From contig NZ_CP097298.1 of the NCBI RefSeq assembly GCF_023503965.1, positions 3,140,501 through 3,204,500 of the forward strand: a stretch of 64,000 bases of DNA. The letters are read 5' to 3'. This document shows positions 8,619 through 20,444 of the stretch, in pieces. The position numbers and the translations under genes were made by a program. Each line of letters opens with the position of its first letter. Position 1 is the stretch's first letter. The notes below the pieces were generated by a model, which was not told the DNA's origin, searched no databases, and saw nothing but the letters and a program-made list of their open reading frames with translations. The stretch is from Brevundimonas albigilva. Its GTDB lineage: Bacteria; Pseudomonadota; Alphaproteobacteria; Caulobacterales; Caulobacteraceae.

Positions 8619-9887
8619 ATGACCAAAGCAGCCGGCACCGACGCCAAGAGCACCCTGTATTGTTCCTTCTGCGGCAAGAGCCAGCATGAGGTGCGCAAGC
8701 TCATCGCCGGACCGACCGTGTTCATCTGCGATGAATGCGTCGAACTGTGCATGGACATCATCCGCGAAGAGCACAAGATCGGGTTCAAGAAGACGTCCGA
8801 CGGCGTGCCTTCGCCGAAGGAAATTCGCGACGTCCTGGACGATTATGTCATCGGCCAGGCCCACGCCAAGAAGGTGCTGAGCGTCGCCGTCCACAACCAC
8901 TACAAGCGCCTGAACCACGCGACGAAAAACAACGACGTCGAACTGGCCAAGTCGAACATCATGCTGATCGGGCCGACCGGCTCGGGCAAGACGCTGCTGG
9001 CCCAGACGCTGGCGCGCATCATCGACGTGCCGTTCACCATGGCCGACGCCACGACCCTGACCGAAGCCGGTTACGTGGGCGAGGACGTCGAGAACATCAT
9101 CCTGAAGCTGCTGCAGGCGTCCGACTACAACGTCGAACGGGCGCAGCGCGGCATCGTCTACATCGACGAAATCGACAAGATTTCGCGCAAGTCCGACAAC
9201 CCCTCGATCACCCGCGACGTGTCGGGCGAGGGCGTGCAGCAGGCCCTGCTGAAGATCATGGAAGGCACCGTCGCCTCCGTGCCCCCGCAGGGCGGGCGCA
9301 AGCATCCGCAGCAGGAATTCCTGCAGGTCGACACCGCCAACATCCTGTTCATCGTCGGCGGCGCCTTCGCCGGCCTGGAGAAGGTGATCTCGGCGCGCGG
9401 CGAGGGGGCCTCGATCGGCTTCGGCGCCAAGGTCAAGGAGATCGACGAGCGTCGCACGGGCGAAATCCTCAAGCAGGTCGAGCCGGACGACCTGATGCGC
9501 TTCGGCCTGATTCCCGAGTTCATCGGCCGTCTGCCCGTGCTGGCGACGCTGGAGGACCTGGACGAGACGGCCCTGGTCACCATCCTGACCGAGCCCAAGA
9601 ACGCCCTGGTCAAGCAATACAAGCGCCTGTTCGAGATGGAGAATGTCGAACTGACCTTCACCGAAGACGCCCTGTCGGCGGTGGCGGCCAAGGCCATCAA
9701 GCGCAAGACCGGCGCGCGCGGCCTGCGTTCGATTCTGGAAGGCATCCTGCTGGAGACCATGTTCGAACTGCCGACGTTCGAGGGCGTCGAAGAGGTGGTG
9801 GTCAACGCCGAGGTGATCGACGGCAAGGCCCAGCCGCTGCTGATCTATTCGGAAGCCTCCAAGAAGAAGGCCGACGGCGCCGCCTGA
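8619..9887 (+). CDS. clpX: ATP-dependent Clp protease ATP-binding subunit ClpX
   Basis: A 422-residue ClpX unfoldase. The N-terminal zinc-binding domain shows Cys15, Cys18, Cys37 and Cys40 (CSFC...CDEC); Walker A is GPTGSGKT, Walker [11 protein letters not shown], and the [22 protein letters not shown] segment with the pore region and the sensor-2 TGARGLRSI are all present. ClpX recognises tagged substrates and feeds them into ClpP. The ATG at 8619 follows GAGAAGGG. The intergenic region upstream (8427-8618) is about 190 bp and presumably holds its promoter. Intact. Confidence 0.98.
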   Translation: MTKAAGTDAKSTLYCSFCGKSQHEVRKLIAGPTVFICDECVELCMDIIREEHKIGFKKTSDGVPSPKEIRDVLDDYVIGQAHAKKVLSVAVHNHYKRLNHATKNNDVELAKSNIMLIGPTGSGKTLLAQTLARIIDVPFTMADATTLTEAGYVGEDVENIILKLLQASDYNVERAQRGIVYIDEIDKISRKSDNPSITRDVSGEGVQQALLKIMEGTVASVPPQGGRKHPQQEFLQVDTANILFIVGGAFAGLEKVISARGEGASIGFGAKVKEIDERRTGEILKQVEPDDLMRFGLIPEFIGRLPVLATLEDLDETALVTILTEPKNALVKQYKRLFEMENVELTFTEDALSAVAAKAIKRKTGARGLRSILEGILLETMFELPTFEGVEEVVVNAEVIDGKAQPLLIYSEASKKKADGAA

Positions 9888-9915
9888 TTGCGGCGTTCCG
9901 CACGATGATCTTGAG

Positions 9916-9947
9916 GGGCGCGGTCGTTTCGGCCGCGCCCTTCTTCG
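9916..9947. terminator. Probable terminator between clpX and the DipZ-like gene
   Basis: GGGCGCGG (9916-9923) pairs with CCGCGCCC (9933-9940) around a 9-base loop, followed by TTCTTCGTTT on the plus strand. The site sits in the convergent intergenic space. Confidence 0.6.
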
Positions 9948-9950
9948 TTT

Positions 9951-11678
9951 CTAGCCGAAGGTGAAGGCGAAGACCTGGACGCCGGGATCGAGGAATTCGA
10001 TCTCGAAGGTGCGTTCGCGCACCGGCCCCGATTGCCGCACCAGCTGATACAGGCGCTCGCCGTCGATGCGGCCGGCGCCCTGGGCGTCGATGTCCGAGCC
10101 GGCGTCAGCGCCGGGGGACCGGCCGTCGATGCGCACCCGGAACTGCGGCGTCGCGCCCGCTGTCGCGGGGGCCATGACCAGATGCAGGTCGCGCGCCTTG
10201 AATCGGAAGGCGACCCGACCGCCGGCGGTCTGCAGATCGGCGTGTTCGCGCGTCACGCGCCAGTCGCCGGCCAGGCTCCAGTCGTTCAGGGCCAGCGAGG
10301 CGGGCTGATAGGTCTTGACGATGTCGCGGGCCAGGCCGCCGGGCGAGCGGAAGTTCTCGGCGCGCGCATAGCCGACATAGGTTTCGGGCGAGGCGACCTG
10401 CGCGAAGTCGGCGGCCATTTCCGCGCCCGCCGTCTTCACCTGAACGGTCGAGGCGTCCACCTGGGCGCCCGCCTCCTTCAGCAGTTGCTGGATCACCCGT
10501 TCGGAGCCCTCATAGTCGCCCTCGCCGAAATGGTGATGGCGGATGCGGCCCTGGGCGTCGATGAAATAGTGCGCCGGCCAGTAGTTGTTCCTGAACGCCC
10601 GCCAGATGGCGTAGTCGTTGTCCATGGCGACCGGATAGGTCACGCCCAGCCGCTCCACGTTGCGACGCACATTGGCCTGCGACTTCTCGAAGGCGAACTC
10701 GGGCGTGTGAACGCCGATCACGACCAGGCCCTGGTCGCGATATTTCTCGGCCCAGGCCTTCACATAGGGGATGGAACGCAGGCAGTTGATGCAGGAGTAG
10801 GTCCAGAAGTCGACCACCACCACCTTGCCGCGAAGCTGCTGGGTCGTCAGCGGCGGCGAGTTCAGCCAGGTCGTGGCGCCCGTCAGCGGCGGCATGGTTC
10901 CCTCGATAGGCAGGTCGGCCAAGTCGGCCGGCGCCGCGTTGGTCGGAACGCCGGCGCCGATGCGCGTCAGCAGCGCCTGCTCGACCCGCCCCGTGCCCGC
11001 CGCCGACACCCGGGTCAGAAGGCCGGTGTCCAGGCCCAGGGCGATGACCGCGACGCCGACCAGGACCAGGGCGCCCAGGCCCCGGCGGATCCATTCGCCC
11101 GCGCCCAGCGCCCCCTTCATGGCCCGGAACACCCGGCCGCCGACCAGCAGGGCCAGGGCCAGGGAGGTGGCGGCCCCGGCGGCGTAGGCCAGCAGCAGCG
11201 CCGTGGTCCCAACGCCCGCGCCCTGCAAGGCCGCGCCGGTCAGGATCAGCCCCAGGATCGGGCCCGCGCAGGGCGCCCACAACAGGCCCGTGGCCACGCC
11301 CAGCAAAAGAGAGGCGCGCACGTCGCCTTCTTCGCCCGTGCGCCGTTCGGCCCTTTCCGTCAGCCAGGAGCCCAGGGAGACGAGGGGGCGCATCAGACGG
11401 TCGCCAAGGGCGGGCAGCAGCAGGCTGAGCCCCAGGACGGCCATCACCGCCAGGGCGATCCAGCGGCCGGCTTCGTTGGCGCGCACCGCCCAGCCGCCGC
11501 CCAGCGCCGCCAGGGTGGCGACTCCCGCGAAGGTCAGCGCCATCCCGACCAGCAACGGAAAGCCGTTGCGCATGAAGGGCTTGTCGGCGCGGGCGAAGAC
11601 GAACGGCAGAACGGGCAGGATGCAGGGGCTGACGATGGTCAGGACGCCGGCGAGGTAGGACAACAGGAACAGGATCAT
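9951..11678 (-). CDS. DipZ-like membrane thiol-redox protein (CcdA domain plus periplasmic thioredoxin-like domain)
   Basis: A 575-residue three-part protein. Residues 1-220 form a CcdA/DsbD-beta type electron-transfer membrane domain with about six hydrophobic segments and the two cysteines in SPCILP (Cys19) and WAPCAGP (Cys137). Residues about 260-400 form a TlpA-like thioredoxin domain with the active site WTYSCINC (Cys296, Cys299). The C-terminal about 150 residues are a beta-rich domain found in DipZ proteins. It should carry reducing equivalents from cytoplasmic thioredoxin across the membrane for periplasmic thiol reduction, for example cytochrome c maturation or peroxide defence. Start ATG at 11678. 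It stands alone, convergent with clpX. Confidence 0.85.
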   Translation of the reverse strand: MILFLLSYLAGVLTIVSPCILPVLPFVFARADKPFMRNGFPLLVGMALTFAGVATLAALGGGWAVRANEAGRWIALAVMAVLGLSLLLPALGDRLMRPLVSLGSWLTERAERRTGEEGDVRASLLLGVATGLLWAPCAGPILGLILTGAALQGAGVGTTALLLAYAAGAATSLALALLVGGRVFRAMKGALGAGEWIRRGLGALVLVGVAVIALGLDTGLLTRVSAAGTGRVEQALLTRIGAGVPTNAAPADLADLPIEGTMPPLTGATTWLNSPPLTTQQLRGKVVVVDFWTYSCINCLRSIPYVKAWAEKYRDQGLVVIGVHTPEFAFEKSQANVRRNVERLGVTYPVAMDNDYAIWRAFRNNYWPAHYFIDAQGRIRHHHFGEGDYEGSERVIQQLLKEAGAQVDASTVQVKTAGAEMAADFAQVASPETYVGYARAENFRSPGGLARDIVKTYQPASLALNDWSLAGDWRVTREHADLQTAGGRVAFRFKARDLHLVMAPATAGATPQFRVRIDGRSPGADAGSDIDAQGAGRIDGERLYQLVRQSGPVRERTFEIEFLDPGVQVFAFTFG

Positions 11679-11730
11679 CGCGCGCCTTCCAAGGACTATC
11701 CGTCTAGATACGAACGGAAGGGCGGATCGG

Positions 11731-13062
11731 TTACCCCGCGCCGGGCGCGGCGTCCGGCGCGTCCTTCTTCGCCGTCGGCTCCGGCTCGGGCCGGGGCGGC
11801 GTGAACGCCTGCGCCAGGCCGTGATAGAGCCTTTGCTTGCAGACCAGGCGCGCGGCCACGTCGGCGACGACGGCGGCGGCGAACAGCGGCAGGATCATGC
11901 CGCGATTGGCGGTCATCTCGGAGATGATGACCACCGCCGTCAGGGGCGCGCGCACCACGCCGACGAAATAGGCGATCATGCCCAGCAGCACGATGGCGCT
12001 GCGGCTGTCGTCGGGAAACAGGTTCGACATCAGGCCGCCCAGCCCCGCCCCGACCGACAGGGAGGGGGCGAACACCCCGCCTGGCGCGCCCGACAGGCTG
12101 GAGGCCAAGGTGGAGACGAACTTCGCGGGCGCGAACCAGAACGGCTGGGCCTCGCCCTCCACCAGCGTCCGCGCCGCTTCGTAGCCGGTGCCCCAGGTCA
12201 GGCCGGTCAGCACGCCGATCGCGGCGACGACCAGGCCGCAGACCAGGGCCGTCAACACCGGTCGCCGCCCCAACGGCGAGCCCGCCGCCAGCAGCCGCAG
12301 CGATATCCGCGAGAACAGGCCGCCGGCAACCCCGCCCACGACGCCGACCACCAGGGCGATGGGCAGAGCCTTCACGCCGGAAACGACCTCGCGCACCACG
12401 CCGAAATAGACGTAGTCGCCCGCCAGGCTCAGCGGCACCAGGCCGGCGATGACCACCGCCGCCATCACCAGCAGGGTCATCCGCTGCTCGTACGCCGAGG
12501 CCAGCTCCTCTAGGGCGAAGGCCACGCCCGCGATGGGGGTGTTGAACGCGGCCGCGACGCCCGCCGCGCCGCCGGCGATGATGACCGCGCCGTTGACGGG
12601 CACCCTCAGCAGCCGGTGGGTCGCCACCATGATCGAGGCGCCCAACTGCACGGTCGGCCCCTCGCGGCCCACCGAACCCCCGACCAGAAGCGCCCCCAGG
12701 GTGGCGAAGGTCTTGAAGGCGCCGGTCCGGATCGACACCAGGCCGCCGGTGCGTCCGTTGTCGACATGGCGCGCCGCGGCGATGATCTGGGGAATGCCCG
12801 ATCCGCGCGCCAGCGGCGCATAGCGCCGCGTCAGCCAGGCCAGCAGCACGAAGCCCGCCGGGGTGACGATCAGCGGCGCATAGGGCCAGGCCTGGGTCAT
12901 GCCGGCGAACAGATGCTGCGCCTCGTCCGCGGCGTTGGCGAAGAACCAGGCGAACAGGCCCACCCCGACCGCGCCGCCGCCGGCCGCCAGCCGGCTTTTC
13001 CACACGGGACCGATGTGTTCGCGCCAGGCGGCGTGCAGGGCCGCGCGGGTGGGGGAGGCCAT
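11731..13062 (-). CDS. CLC-family chloride channel / Cl-:H+ antiporter
   Basis: A 443-residue polytopic protein with the three CLC selectivity signatures: GSGIPQ (residues 87-92), GREGP (132-136, gating Glu134 matching E. coli Glu148) and GAPGGVFAPSL late in the chain. The internal proton glutamate of exchangers (Glu203 in E. coli ClcA) matches Glu186 in FALEELASAY, which favours an exchanger over a channel. A short proline- and lysine-rich cytoplasmic tail replaces CBS domains. It may serve pH or chloride homeostasis. Divergent from parC, with about 160 bp between the starts. Confidence 0.9.
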   Translation of the reverse strand: MASPTRAALHAAWREHIGPVWKSRLAAGGGAVGVGLFAWFFANAADEAQHLFAGMTQAWPYAPLIVTPAGFVLLAWLTRRYAPLARGSGIPQIIAAARHVDNGRTGGLVSIRTGAFKTFATLGALLVGGSVGREGPTVQLGASIMVATHRLLRVPVNGAVIIAGGAAGVAAAFNTPIAGVAFALEELASAYEQRMTLLVMAAVVIAGLVPLSLAGDYVYFGVVREVVSGVKALPIALVVGVVGGVAGGLFSRISLRLLAAGSPLGRRPVLTALVCGLVVAAIGVLTGLTWGTGYEAARTLVEGEAQPFWFAPAKFVSTLASSLSGAPGGVFAPSLSVGAGLGGLMSNLFPDDSRSAIVLLGMIAYFVGVVRAPLTAVVIISEMTANRGMILPLFAAAVVADVAARLVCKQRLYHGLAQAFTPPRPEPEPTAKKDAPDAAPGAG

Positions 13063-13225
13063 TCTTGCTCTTTCGTTCAGCGGGAGCGGTCCGGGCCTAA
13101 CCCCTCAGGCGGCTCAGGGCAAATGGGAGACCCGTTGCGCGGGCGCCGCCTTCCCCACAGTTTGCCGCCCCATCGCCGGCCGCGGGGGCTAGACTATCGG
13201 CTTCCGATCCCCGATTCGCAGAGCC

Positions 13226-15439
<2,214 letters not shown>

Positions 15440-15457
15440 AGGCGGCGTCGGAGAGGA

Positions 15458-16195
15458 TCAGCGCTCCAGCCGCATCCAGCCCAGAGGGCGCAGCGCCTCC
15501 ATCGGCCGGAACTCGGCCTTGTAGTTCATCTTCTCGGACCCCTGGACCCAATAGCCCAGGTACACGAAGGGCAGGCCGACCTGCTCCGCCTGACGGACAT
15601 GGTCCAGGATGGCGAACCGACCCAGGCTGCGTCGATCCATCGTCGGATCGTAGAAGCTGTAGACCATCGACAGGCCGTCGCGCAGCAGGTCGGTCAGGGT
15701 TACGGCCGCCAGGTCGCCAGGCCCGCCATCGGTCGACGGCAGGCGGTATTCGATCAGGTGGGTGCGCACGGCCGTGTCCTCGACCATGGCGACATAGTCC
15801 AGCCAGCCCATGTCGCTCATGCCGCCCTGCGGATGACGCGCGGTCAGATATCGGCGCAGCAGCTGGAACTGCTCGGTCGTCGCCTCGGCCTCGACCAGAT
15901 TGCGCGACAGGTCGTCGTTGCGGGCCAGCACCTTGCGCTGGGAGCGGGAGAAGGCGAAGTCGGCCACCGGGATGCGCACGGAAACGCACGCATCGCACGC
16001 CTCGCACGCCGGGCGGTAGGCGATGTTCTGGCTGCGGCGAAAGCCCGCGATCGTCAGCTCGTCGTTGACGTGGGCGCCGTCCGAGAAGGGCAGGTTGGCG
16101 AACACCTTGCGCTCGGTCTGGCCGGGCAGATACGGGCACGGCGCGACCGAGGTCATGAAGAATCGAAGTTGCCGGGTCGGTACGTGTTGCGTCAC
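15458..16195 (-). CDS. bpt: Aspartate/glutamate leucyl- or arginyl-transferase (Bpt/Ate type)
   Basis: About 245 residues. The conserved N-terminal Cys-rich segment YRPACEACDACVSVRI and the catalytic-domain segments RYLTARHPQGGMSDM and GLSMVYSFYDP are diagnostic of the aminoacyl-tRNA-protein transferases of the N-end rule. It would add Leu or Arg to N-terminal Asp/Glu so that ClpS-ClpAP degrades the protein. A GTG at 16195 (MTQHVPTRQLRFF) matches the family start; an in-frame ATG at 16219 is the alternative, and a longer frame to 16297 seems unsupported. Downstream of motB on the same strand, convergent with parC by 19 bp. Confidence 0.88.
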   Translation of the reverse strand: MTQHVPTRQLRFFMTSVAPCPYLPGQTERKVFANLPFSDGAHVNDELTIAGFRRSQNIAYRPACEACDACVSVRIPVADFAFSRSQRKVLARNDDLSRNLVEAEATTEQFQLLRRYLTARHPQGGMSDMGWLDYVAMVEDTAVRTHLIEYRLPSTDGGPGDLAAVTLTDLLRDGLSMVYSFYDPTMDRRSLGRFAILDHVRQAEQVGLPFVYLGYWVQGSEKMNYKAEFRPMEALRPLGWMRLER

Positions 16196-16309
16196 GGCCT
16201 CAGGTCCGCATCCGATCATGCCAATATTGCGACGATGCAACGTGCATCCCGCGATTTGGCGGCATTCGCCGCCCGGCCGCAAGCGCACGGGCGCCACAGC
16301 CGCCGGCGA

Positions 16310-17209
16310 TCACAGCGAGGTGTCCATCGGCAGCACCGGCGCTTCCCGCAGCAGCACGATCGAGATGCGGCGGTTTCCGGCCAGGCTGGGGTCGTCGGGA
16401 TAGAGCGGATCCGAGCCGGCCTTGCCTGCCACCGAATAGACGCGGTCGGGGTCGACGCCGGCGCCCTGGAGGACCAGACGCGAGGCGTTGGCGCGCGCCG
16501 ACGACAGGGTCCAGTCGCCGGGGCCGCTGGCGCGGCCCGAGCCGGCGACGGCGCTGGTGTGCCCGGTGATCGAAATCCGGTTCGGCAACTGGTTGATGAC
16601 CCGCGCCACCGCCCGCAGCAACACCTGGGCGCGCGCGTTCGGCTGGGCCGAGTTGTTGTCGAACATCGACCGGCCTTCCTGGTCGACCAGCTGGATGCGA
16701 AGCCCCTCGGGCGTCTGGTCGACGATCAGCTGCTTCGACAGTTCGGCCAGCTCCGGCATGGACTGCATCGCCTGACGCAGGGATTCCGCGGCGCTGGCGA
16801 ACTGGTCGGCCTCGCGACGGCGCATTTCCGCCTCCAGGGCGGCGTCGCTGGCCGAGGACAGGTTGGAACTGGGGCCGGCCTGGGTGGCGTCGGGCGGCGC
16901 CTCGGGCGCCAACTGCTCGATCACGGACATGGAGCCCGAGCTCTTGGGGCCGTCGTCGCCCAGCGCGGTGCCGCCCAGGATGCCGCCCGACCCGGACGTC
17001 GTCTCGGACACGCTGGCGGGGGCGAAATATTCCGCAATGCCCTTCTTCTGTTCCGGGTCGGTCGCATTGACCAGCCACATCAGCAGGAAGAAGGCCATCA
17101 TCGCGGTGACGAAGTCCGCATAGGCGACCTTCCACGCGCCGCCGTGGTGGCCGTGGCCGCCGCCCTTCTTCACCTTCTTGATGAGGATCGGACGATCGCT
17201 CACGGACAT
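16310..17209 (-). CDS. motB: Flagellar motor stator protein MotB
   Basis: A 299-residue MotB. One transmembrane helix follows a basic Gly/His-rich N-terminus, with the proton-binding Asp32 in WKVAYADFVTAMMAFFLLMW. The C-terminal OmpA-like peptidoglycan-binding domain (about 185-290) contains ISITGHTSA and the NRRISIVLL ending. The start is placed at MSVSDRPILIKKVKKGGGHG, the usual MotB beginning, not at the longer upstream frame. It forms the stator with MotA, which is not adjacent; separate motA and motB loci are usual in Caulobacterales. It implies a flagellated cell. Confidence 0.92.
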   Translation of the reverse strand: MSVSDRPILIKKVKKGGGHGHHGGAWKVAYADFVTAMMAFFLLMWLVNATDPEQKKGIAEYFAPASVSETTSGSGGILGGTALGDDGPKSSGSMSVIEQLAPEAPPDATQAGPSSNLSSASDAALEAEMRRREADQFASAAESLRQAMQSMPELAELSKQLIVDQTPEGLRIQLVDQEGRSMFDNNSAQPNARAQVLLRAVARVINQLPNRISITGHTSAVAGSGRASGPGDWTLSSARANASRLVLQGAGVDPDRVYSVAGKAGSDPLYPDDPSLAGNRRISIVLLREAPVLPMDTSL

Positions 17210-17325
17210 CGGCACGCACCCCTGAATTCTGCGCCGCATCATGGCGCGGATAAGGGTTAAGGCGTCCTTTCCCTTGCTCGCGCGGGAGGACCGGCCTAGT
17301 CCGGCGGCGAACACGGGAGCCTGTC

Positions 17326-18192
17326 ATGAAGATCGCATTCGCCGGCCTGGGGGTCATGGGCGCGCCGATGGCCCGGCATCTGGTCGAGGCCGGTCATCAG
17401 GTGGCGGGCTACAATCGCTCTGCGGCCAAGGCGCAGGCCTGGGCGGAAGGGACGGGCGGGCGCTTCGCGGCGACGGTTGTCGAGGCGGCGCAGGGCGCGG
17501 ATCTGTTCATCCTGTGCGTCGGAAACGACGACGACGTGCGCGCGGTCGTCGCCGAGGCCTTGCCCGTGCTGGCGTCCGGCGCCGTCATCGTCGACCACAC
17601 GACGACGTCGGCCAGGATCGCGCGCGAGATGGCCCAGCAGGCCGCCGAATTCGGCGTCGCCTTCGTGGACGCCCCCGTCTCCGGCGGGCAGGCGGGGGCC
17701 GAAAACGGACAGCTCAGCGTCATGGCCGGCGGCGACGCCGAGGCCCTGGCCAAGGCCGAACCGGCCCTGAAGGCCTATTCCAAGGCGATCCAGCACATGG
17801 GGCCGGCGGGCTCGGGCCAGCTGACCAAGATGGTCAACCAGATCGCCATCGCCGGGGTGGTGCAAGGCCTGGCCGAGGCGGTGCACTTCGCCCAGGTCGC
17901 GGGCCTGGATACGGACAAGGCCTATGACGCCGTGTCGAAGGGCGCGGCGCAGAGCTGGCAGATGGACAACCGGTGGAAGACGGCGGCGCGGGGCGAGTTC
18001 GACTTCGGCTTCGCCGTCGACTGGATGCGCAAGGACCTGGGCCTGGTGCTGGACGAGGCGCGGTCCAACGGCGCGCGCCTGGCCCTGACCGCCCTGGTCG
18101 ACCAGTTCTACGCCGAGGTCCAGGCGATGGGCGGAAACCGCTGGGACACCTCCAGCCTCAAGGCGCGCCTGCCGGGACCGGACGGCGCCTGA
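17326..18192 (+). CDS. NAD(P)-dependent beta-hydroxyacid dehydrogenase (3-hydroxyisobutyrate dehydrogenase family)
   Basis: A 288-residue Rossmann enzyme with the family signature FAGLGVMGAPMARHLVEAGH, the substrate-binding FVDAPVSGGQAGAENGQLSV motif and the catalytic lysine in QLTKMVNQIAIAG. The C-terminal all-helical domain contains KDLGLVLDEA. It belongs with 3-hydroxyisobutyrate, tartronate-semialdehyde and glyoxylate reductases; the exact substrate cannot be told from sequence. Stands alone, convergent with the PhnA-domain gene by 3 bp. Confidence 0.88.
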   Translation: MKIAFAGLGVMGAPMARHLVEAGHQVAGYNRSAAKAQAWAEGTGGRFAATVVEAAQGADLFILCVGNDDDVRAVVAEALPVLASGAVIVDHTTTSARIAREMAQQAAEFGVAFVDAPVSGGQAGAENGQLSVMAGGDAEALAKAEPALKAYSKAIQHMGPAGSGQLTKMVNQIAIAGVVQGLAEAVHFAQVAGLDTDKAYDAVSKGAAQSWQMDNRWKTAARGEFDFGFAVDWMRKDLGLVLDEARSNGARLALTALVDQFYAEVQAMGGNRWDTSSLKARLPGPDGA

Positions 18193-18195
18193 GCC

Positions 18196-18492
18196 TCAGA
18201 CCTTGCGCACGAACTCCGCGCGCAGGACCAGGCCCTTGATGGTCGGATGGCGACAGTCGATCTCCTGATCGTCGCCGGTCAGGCGGATCGATCGGATGAC
18301 GGTCCCGCGCTTCAGCGTCTGGCCCGCGCCCTTGACCGTCAGGTCCTTGATCAGGGTGACGGCGTCGCCGTCGTTCAGTTCGTTGCCGACGGAATCCACC
18401 ACCTTCGGCGTCGTGGCGGCGGCCTTCTCGGCGGCTTCGGCGGGGCTCAGCCACTCGCCGGTCGCTTCGTCGTACACGTAGTCGTCGCTCAC
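18196..18492 (-). CDS. PhnA-domain protein (alkylphosphonate utilisation-like, YjdM C-terminal type)
   Basis: A 98-residue protein. The C-terminal PhnA domain is recognisable: VVDSVGNELNDGDAVTLIKD, VKGAGQTLKRGTVIRSIRL and a closing GLVLRAEFVRKV. The N-terminal part (VYDEATGEWLSPAEAAEKAA) replaces the zinc ribbon of YjdM. Despite the name, no direct role in phosphonate breakdown is established for this family. The GTG at 18492 begins 2 bp after the hemB stop codon, so it is probably translated from the hemB transcript. Confidence 0.75.
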   Translation of the reverse strand: MSDDYVYDEATGEWLSPAEAAEKAAATTPKVVDSVGNELNDGDAVTLIKDLTVKGAGQTLKRGTVIRSIRLTGDDQEIDCRHPTIKGLVLRAEFVRKV

Positions 18493-18494
18493 CC

Positions 18495-19493
18495 TCAGGC
18501 TCCCAGAAGCCGCGCCGCCTGGGGCGCGAAATAGGTCAGCACGCCCGCCGCGCCCGCGCGCTTGAAGCCGTGCAGCGTCTCCAGGATCGCGCGATCCTCT
18601 TCCAGCCAGCCGTTGGCGATCGAGGCGCGCATCATCGCGTATTCGCCCGACACCTGATAGGCGAAGGTCGGCACGCGGAAGGTCTCCGACACCCGCCGCA
18701 CGACGTCGAGATAGGGCGTCCCCGGCTTGACCATCACGGCGTCGGCGCCCTCCGACAGGTCCATCGCGACTTCCTTCAGCGCCTCGTCGGCGTTGGCGTA
18801 GTCCATCTGATAGGTCTTCTTGTCGCCGGTCAGGGACTTGGACGATCCTACCGCGTCGCGATAAGGCCCGTAGAAGCAGGAGGCGTATTTGGCCGCATAG
18901 GCCAGGATCAGCGTGTCCTGGAAGCCGTTGGCCTCCAGCGCCTCGCGCACGGCCTGGATGCGTCCGTCCATCATGTCCGACGGCGCCACGACGTCGGCGC
19001 CGGCGTGGGCGTGGATGAAGGCCTGTTCGGCCAGGCGCTCCAGGGTGGCGTCGTTGACGATCCGGCCGTCCTCCATGACCCCGTCGTGGCCGTGGTCGGT
19101 GTAGCAGTCCAGCGCCACGTCGGTGATGACGCCGATCTCGGGCGCGGCGTCCTTGATGGCGCGAATGACGTCGGGGATCAGGCCGTCCGGATCGGTCGCG
19201 CCCGTCCCGACATTGTCCTTCTCCCCGCCGACGTTGGGAAACAGCGCCACGGCCGGAATGCCCAGGTCGCGCGCCTCGACCGCCGCCCTGGCCGCCGCCT
19301 TGGGCGACAGGCGGAAGACGCCGGGCATGGAGGCGACGGGCGCGCGGTCCTCGGCGCCGTCGTGGACGATCAGCGGCCAGATCAGGTCGGCGGGGGTCAG
19401 CATCGTCTCCGCGACCAGGCGACGGATCCAGGGACTGGACCGGAGCCGGCGTGGACGGGCCAGCGGGAAGGGGGCGGGTTGGAAGGGGAGCAT
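18495..19493 (-). CDS. hemB: Delta-aminolevulinic acid dehydratase (porphobilinogen synthase)
   Basis: A 332-residue HemB, second step of tetrapyrrole synthesis. The Schiff-base lysines are Lys202 (AAKYASCFYGPYR) and Lys256 (VMVKPGTPYLD). The zinc-binding cysteine triad of E. coli (Cys120/122/130) is replaced by Ala127, Asp129 and Asp137 in DVALDCYTDHGHDG, so this is the Asp-type enzyme not needing catalytic zinc, as in Pseudomonas and Rhodobacter relatives. The ATG at 19493 is chosen because it starts a family-length protein; the frame is open further upstream. A PhnA-domain gene follows at once. The ALA-forming hemA is also in this window, about 8 kb away. Confidence 0.95.
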   Translation of the reverse strand: MLPFQPAPFPLARPRRLRSSPWIRRLVAETMLTPADLIWPLIVHDGAEDRAPVASMPGVFRLSPKAAARAAVEARDLGIPAVALFPNVGGEKDNVGTGATDPDGLIPDVIRAIKDAAPEIGVITDVALDCYTDHGHDGVMEDGRIVNDATLERLAEQAFIHAHAGADVVAPSDMMDGRIQAVREALEANGFQDTLILAYAAKYASCFYGPYRDAVGSSKSLTGDKKTYQMDYANADEALKEVAMDLSEGADAVMVKPGTPYLDVVRRVSETFRVPTFAYQVSGEYAMMRASIANGWLEEDRAILETLHGFKRAGAAGVLTYFAPQAARLLGA

Positions 19494-19625
19494 GGCGGAC
19501 CTCGAATTCGGGTGCTGGACTAAGCCCGACGCCGCGCCAGTGCAAATCGCGTCTTGCATCGGATCCTTTCCGCGCCGATCTGCTATGCAGGAGAAGGCGC
19601 GCGCCGCGCCGGGAGGACAGAGATC

Positions 19626-20436
19626 ATGATCCATCGTCTGGGCGTCGCGGCGGCCGTCGCGCTGGTGGGCGCCGCCCTGTCGGGCTGCATCGTCATCGCC
19701 TCCGAGGGGGGAGAGCGGACGGTCGTGACATCGGGCGCGTCGGCGGCCATGCCCGCCCCAGGCCAGTTTCGCGGTCCTCTATCAGGAGGCCGTCGCCGAT
19801 CCGCGCCGCCCGGCCGAGGAGACCGCGCGCGATCCGCTGCGACATCCGGCCGAGATGCTGGCCTTCGCCCAGGTGGCGCCGGGCGACCGCATCGCCGACA
19901 TCCGGCCGGGCGCCGGCTACTTCACCCGCCTGTTCGCCGACGTCGCCGGCCCCAACGGCCACGTTTACGCCTTCGTGCCCAACCGCACGGCGGAGCGCGA
20001 AAATCCCGGCGCGGACGCCCTGGCCCAGGCCTATCCCAACGTCAGCCGCGTCAACGGCGCGCTGGACGCGATGACGTTCGACGAGCCGCTGGACCTGGTG
20101 TTCATGAGCCAGGAGTATCACGACTTCCACATTCCCCGCTTCGAAACGGACGTGGCGCGAATGAACGCGGCGGTGTTCGCGGCGCTGAAGCCGGGCGGCC
20201 GCTACGTCGTCATCGACCACCAGGCCGCGCCGGGAACCGGCGTCTCGGCGGTTTCGACGCTGCATCGGATCGAAGGCGACTATCTGCGTCGCGAGGTCGA
20301 GGCGGCCGGGTTCGTCTTCGAGGGCGAGAGCCGCGCGGTGGCGAACGCCGCCGACGACCACAGCCTGAATGTGTTCGACGAGGGCATCCGGGGCCGCACC
20401 GACCAGTTCGTCTATCGGTTCCGCAAGCCGGGCTGA
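19626..20436 (+). pseudogene. Exported SAM-dependent methyltransferase-like lipoprotein, frameshifted
   Basis: The first frame from ATG 19626 encodes a lipoprotein signal (LVGAALSGCIVIA, lipobox LSGC). After about 45 residues the coding potential moves to another frame (SFAVLYQEAVADPRRPAEET, then MLAFAQVAPGDRIADIRPGA) and continues to 20436 with class I methyltransferase motifs: IADIRPGAGYFTRLFADVAG, DLVFMSQEYHD and LKPGGRYVVIDH. An extra C in the run at 19756-19759 explains the break. Exported methyltransferase-like proteins of this type are frequent in Caulobacterales; their substrates are unknown. The motif reads RPGAGYF rather than E-x-G-x-G, so catalytic activity is uncertain. Confidence 0.7.
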
Positions 20437-20444
20437 GCGCCGGT

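Noticed and set aside
10032..11804. Long plus-strand open frame opposite the DipZ-like gene
   Set aside because: High-GC antisense shadow: Gln/Arg/Gly-rich low-complexity translation, no domain, while the minus strand encodes a complete recognisable protein.
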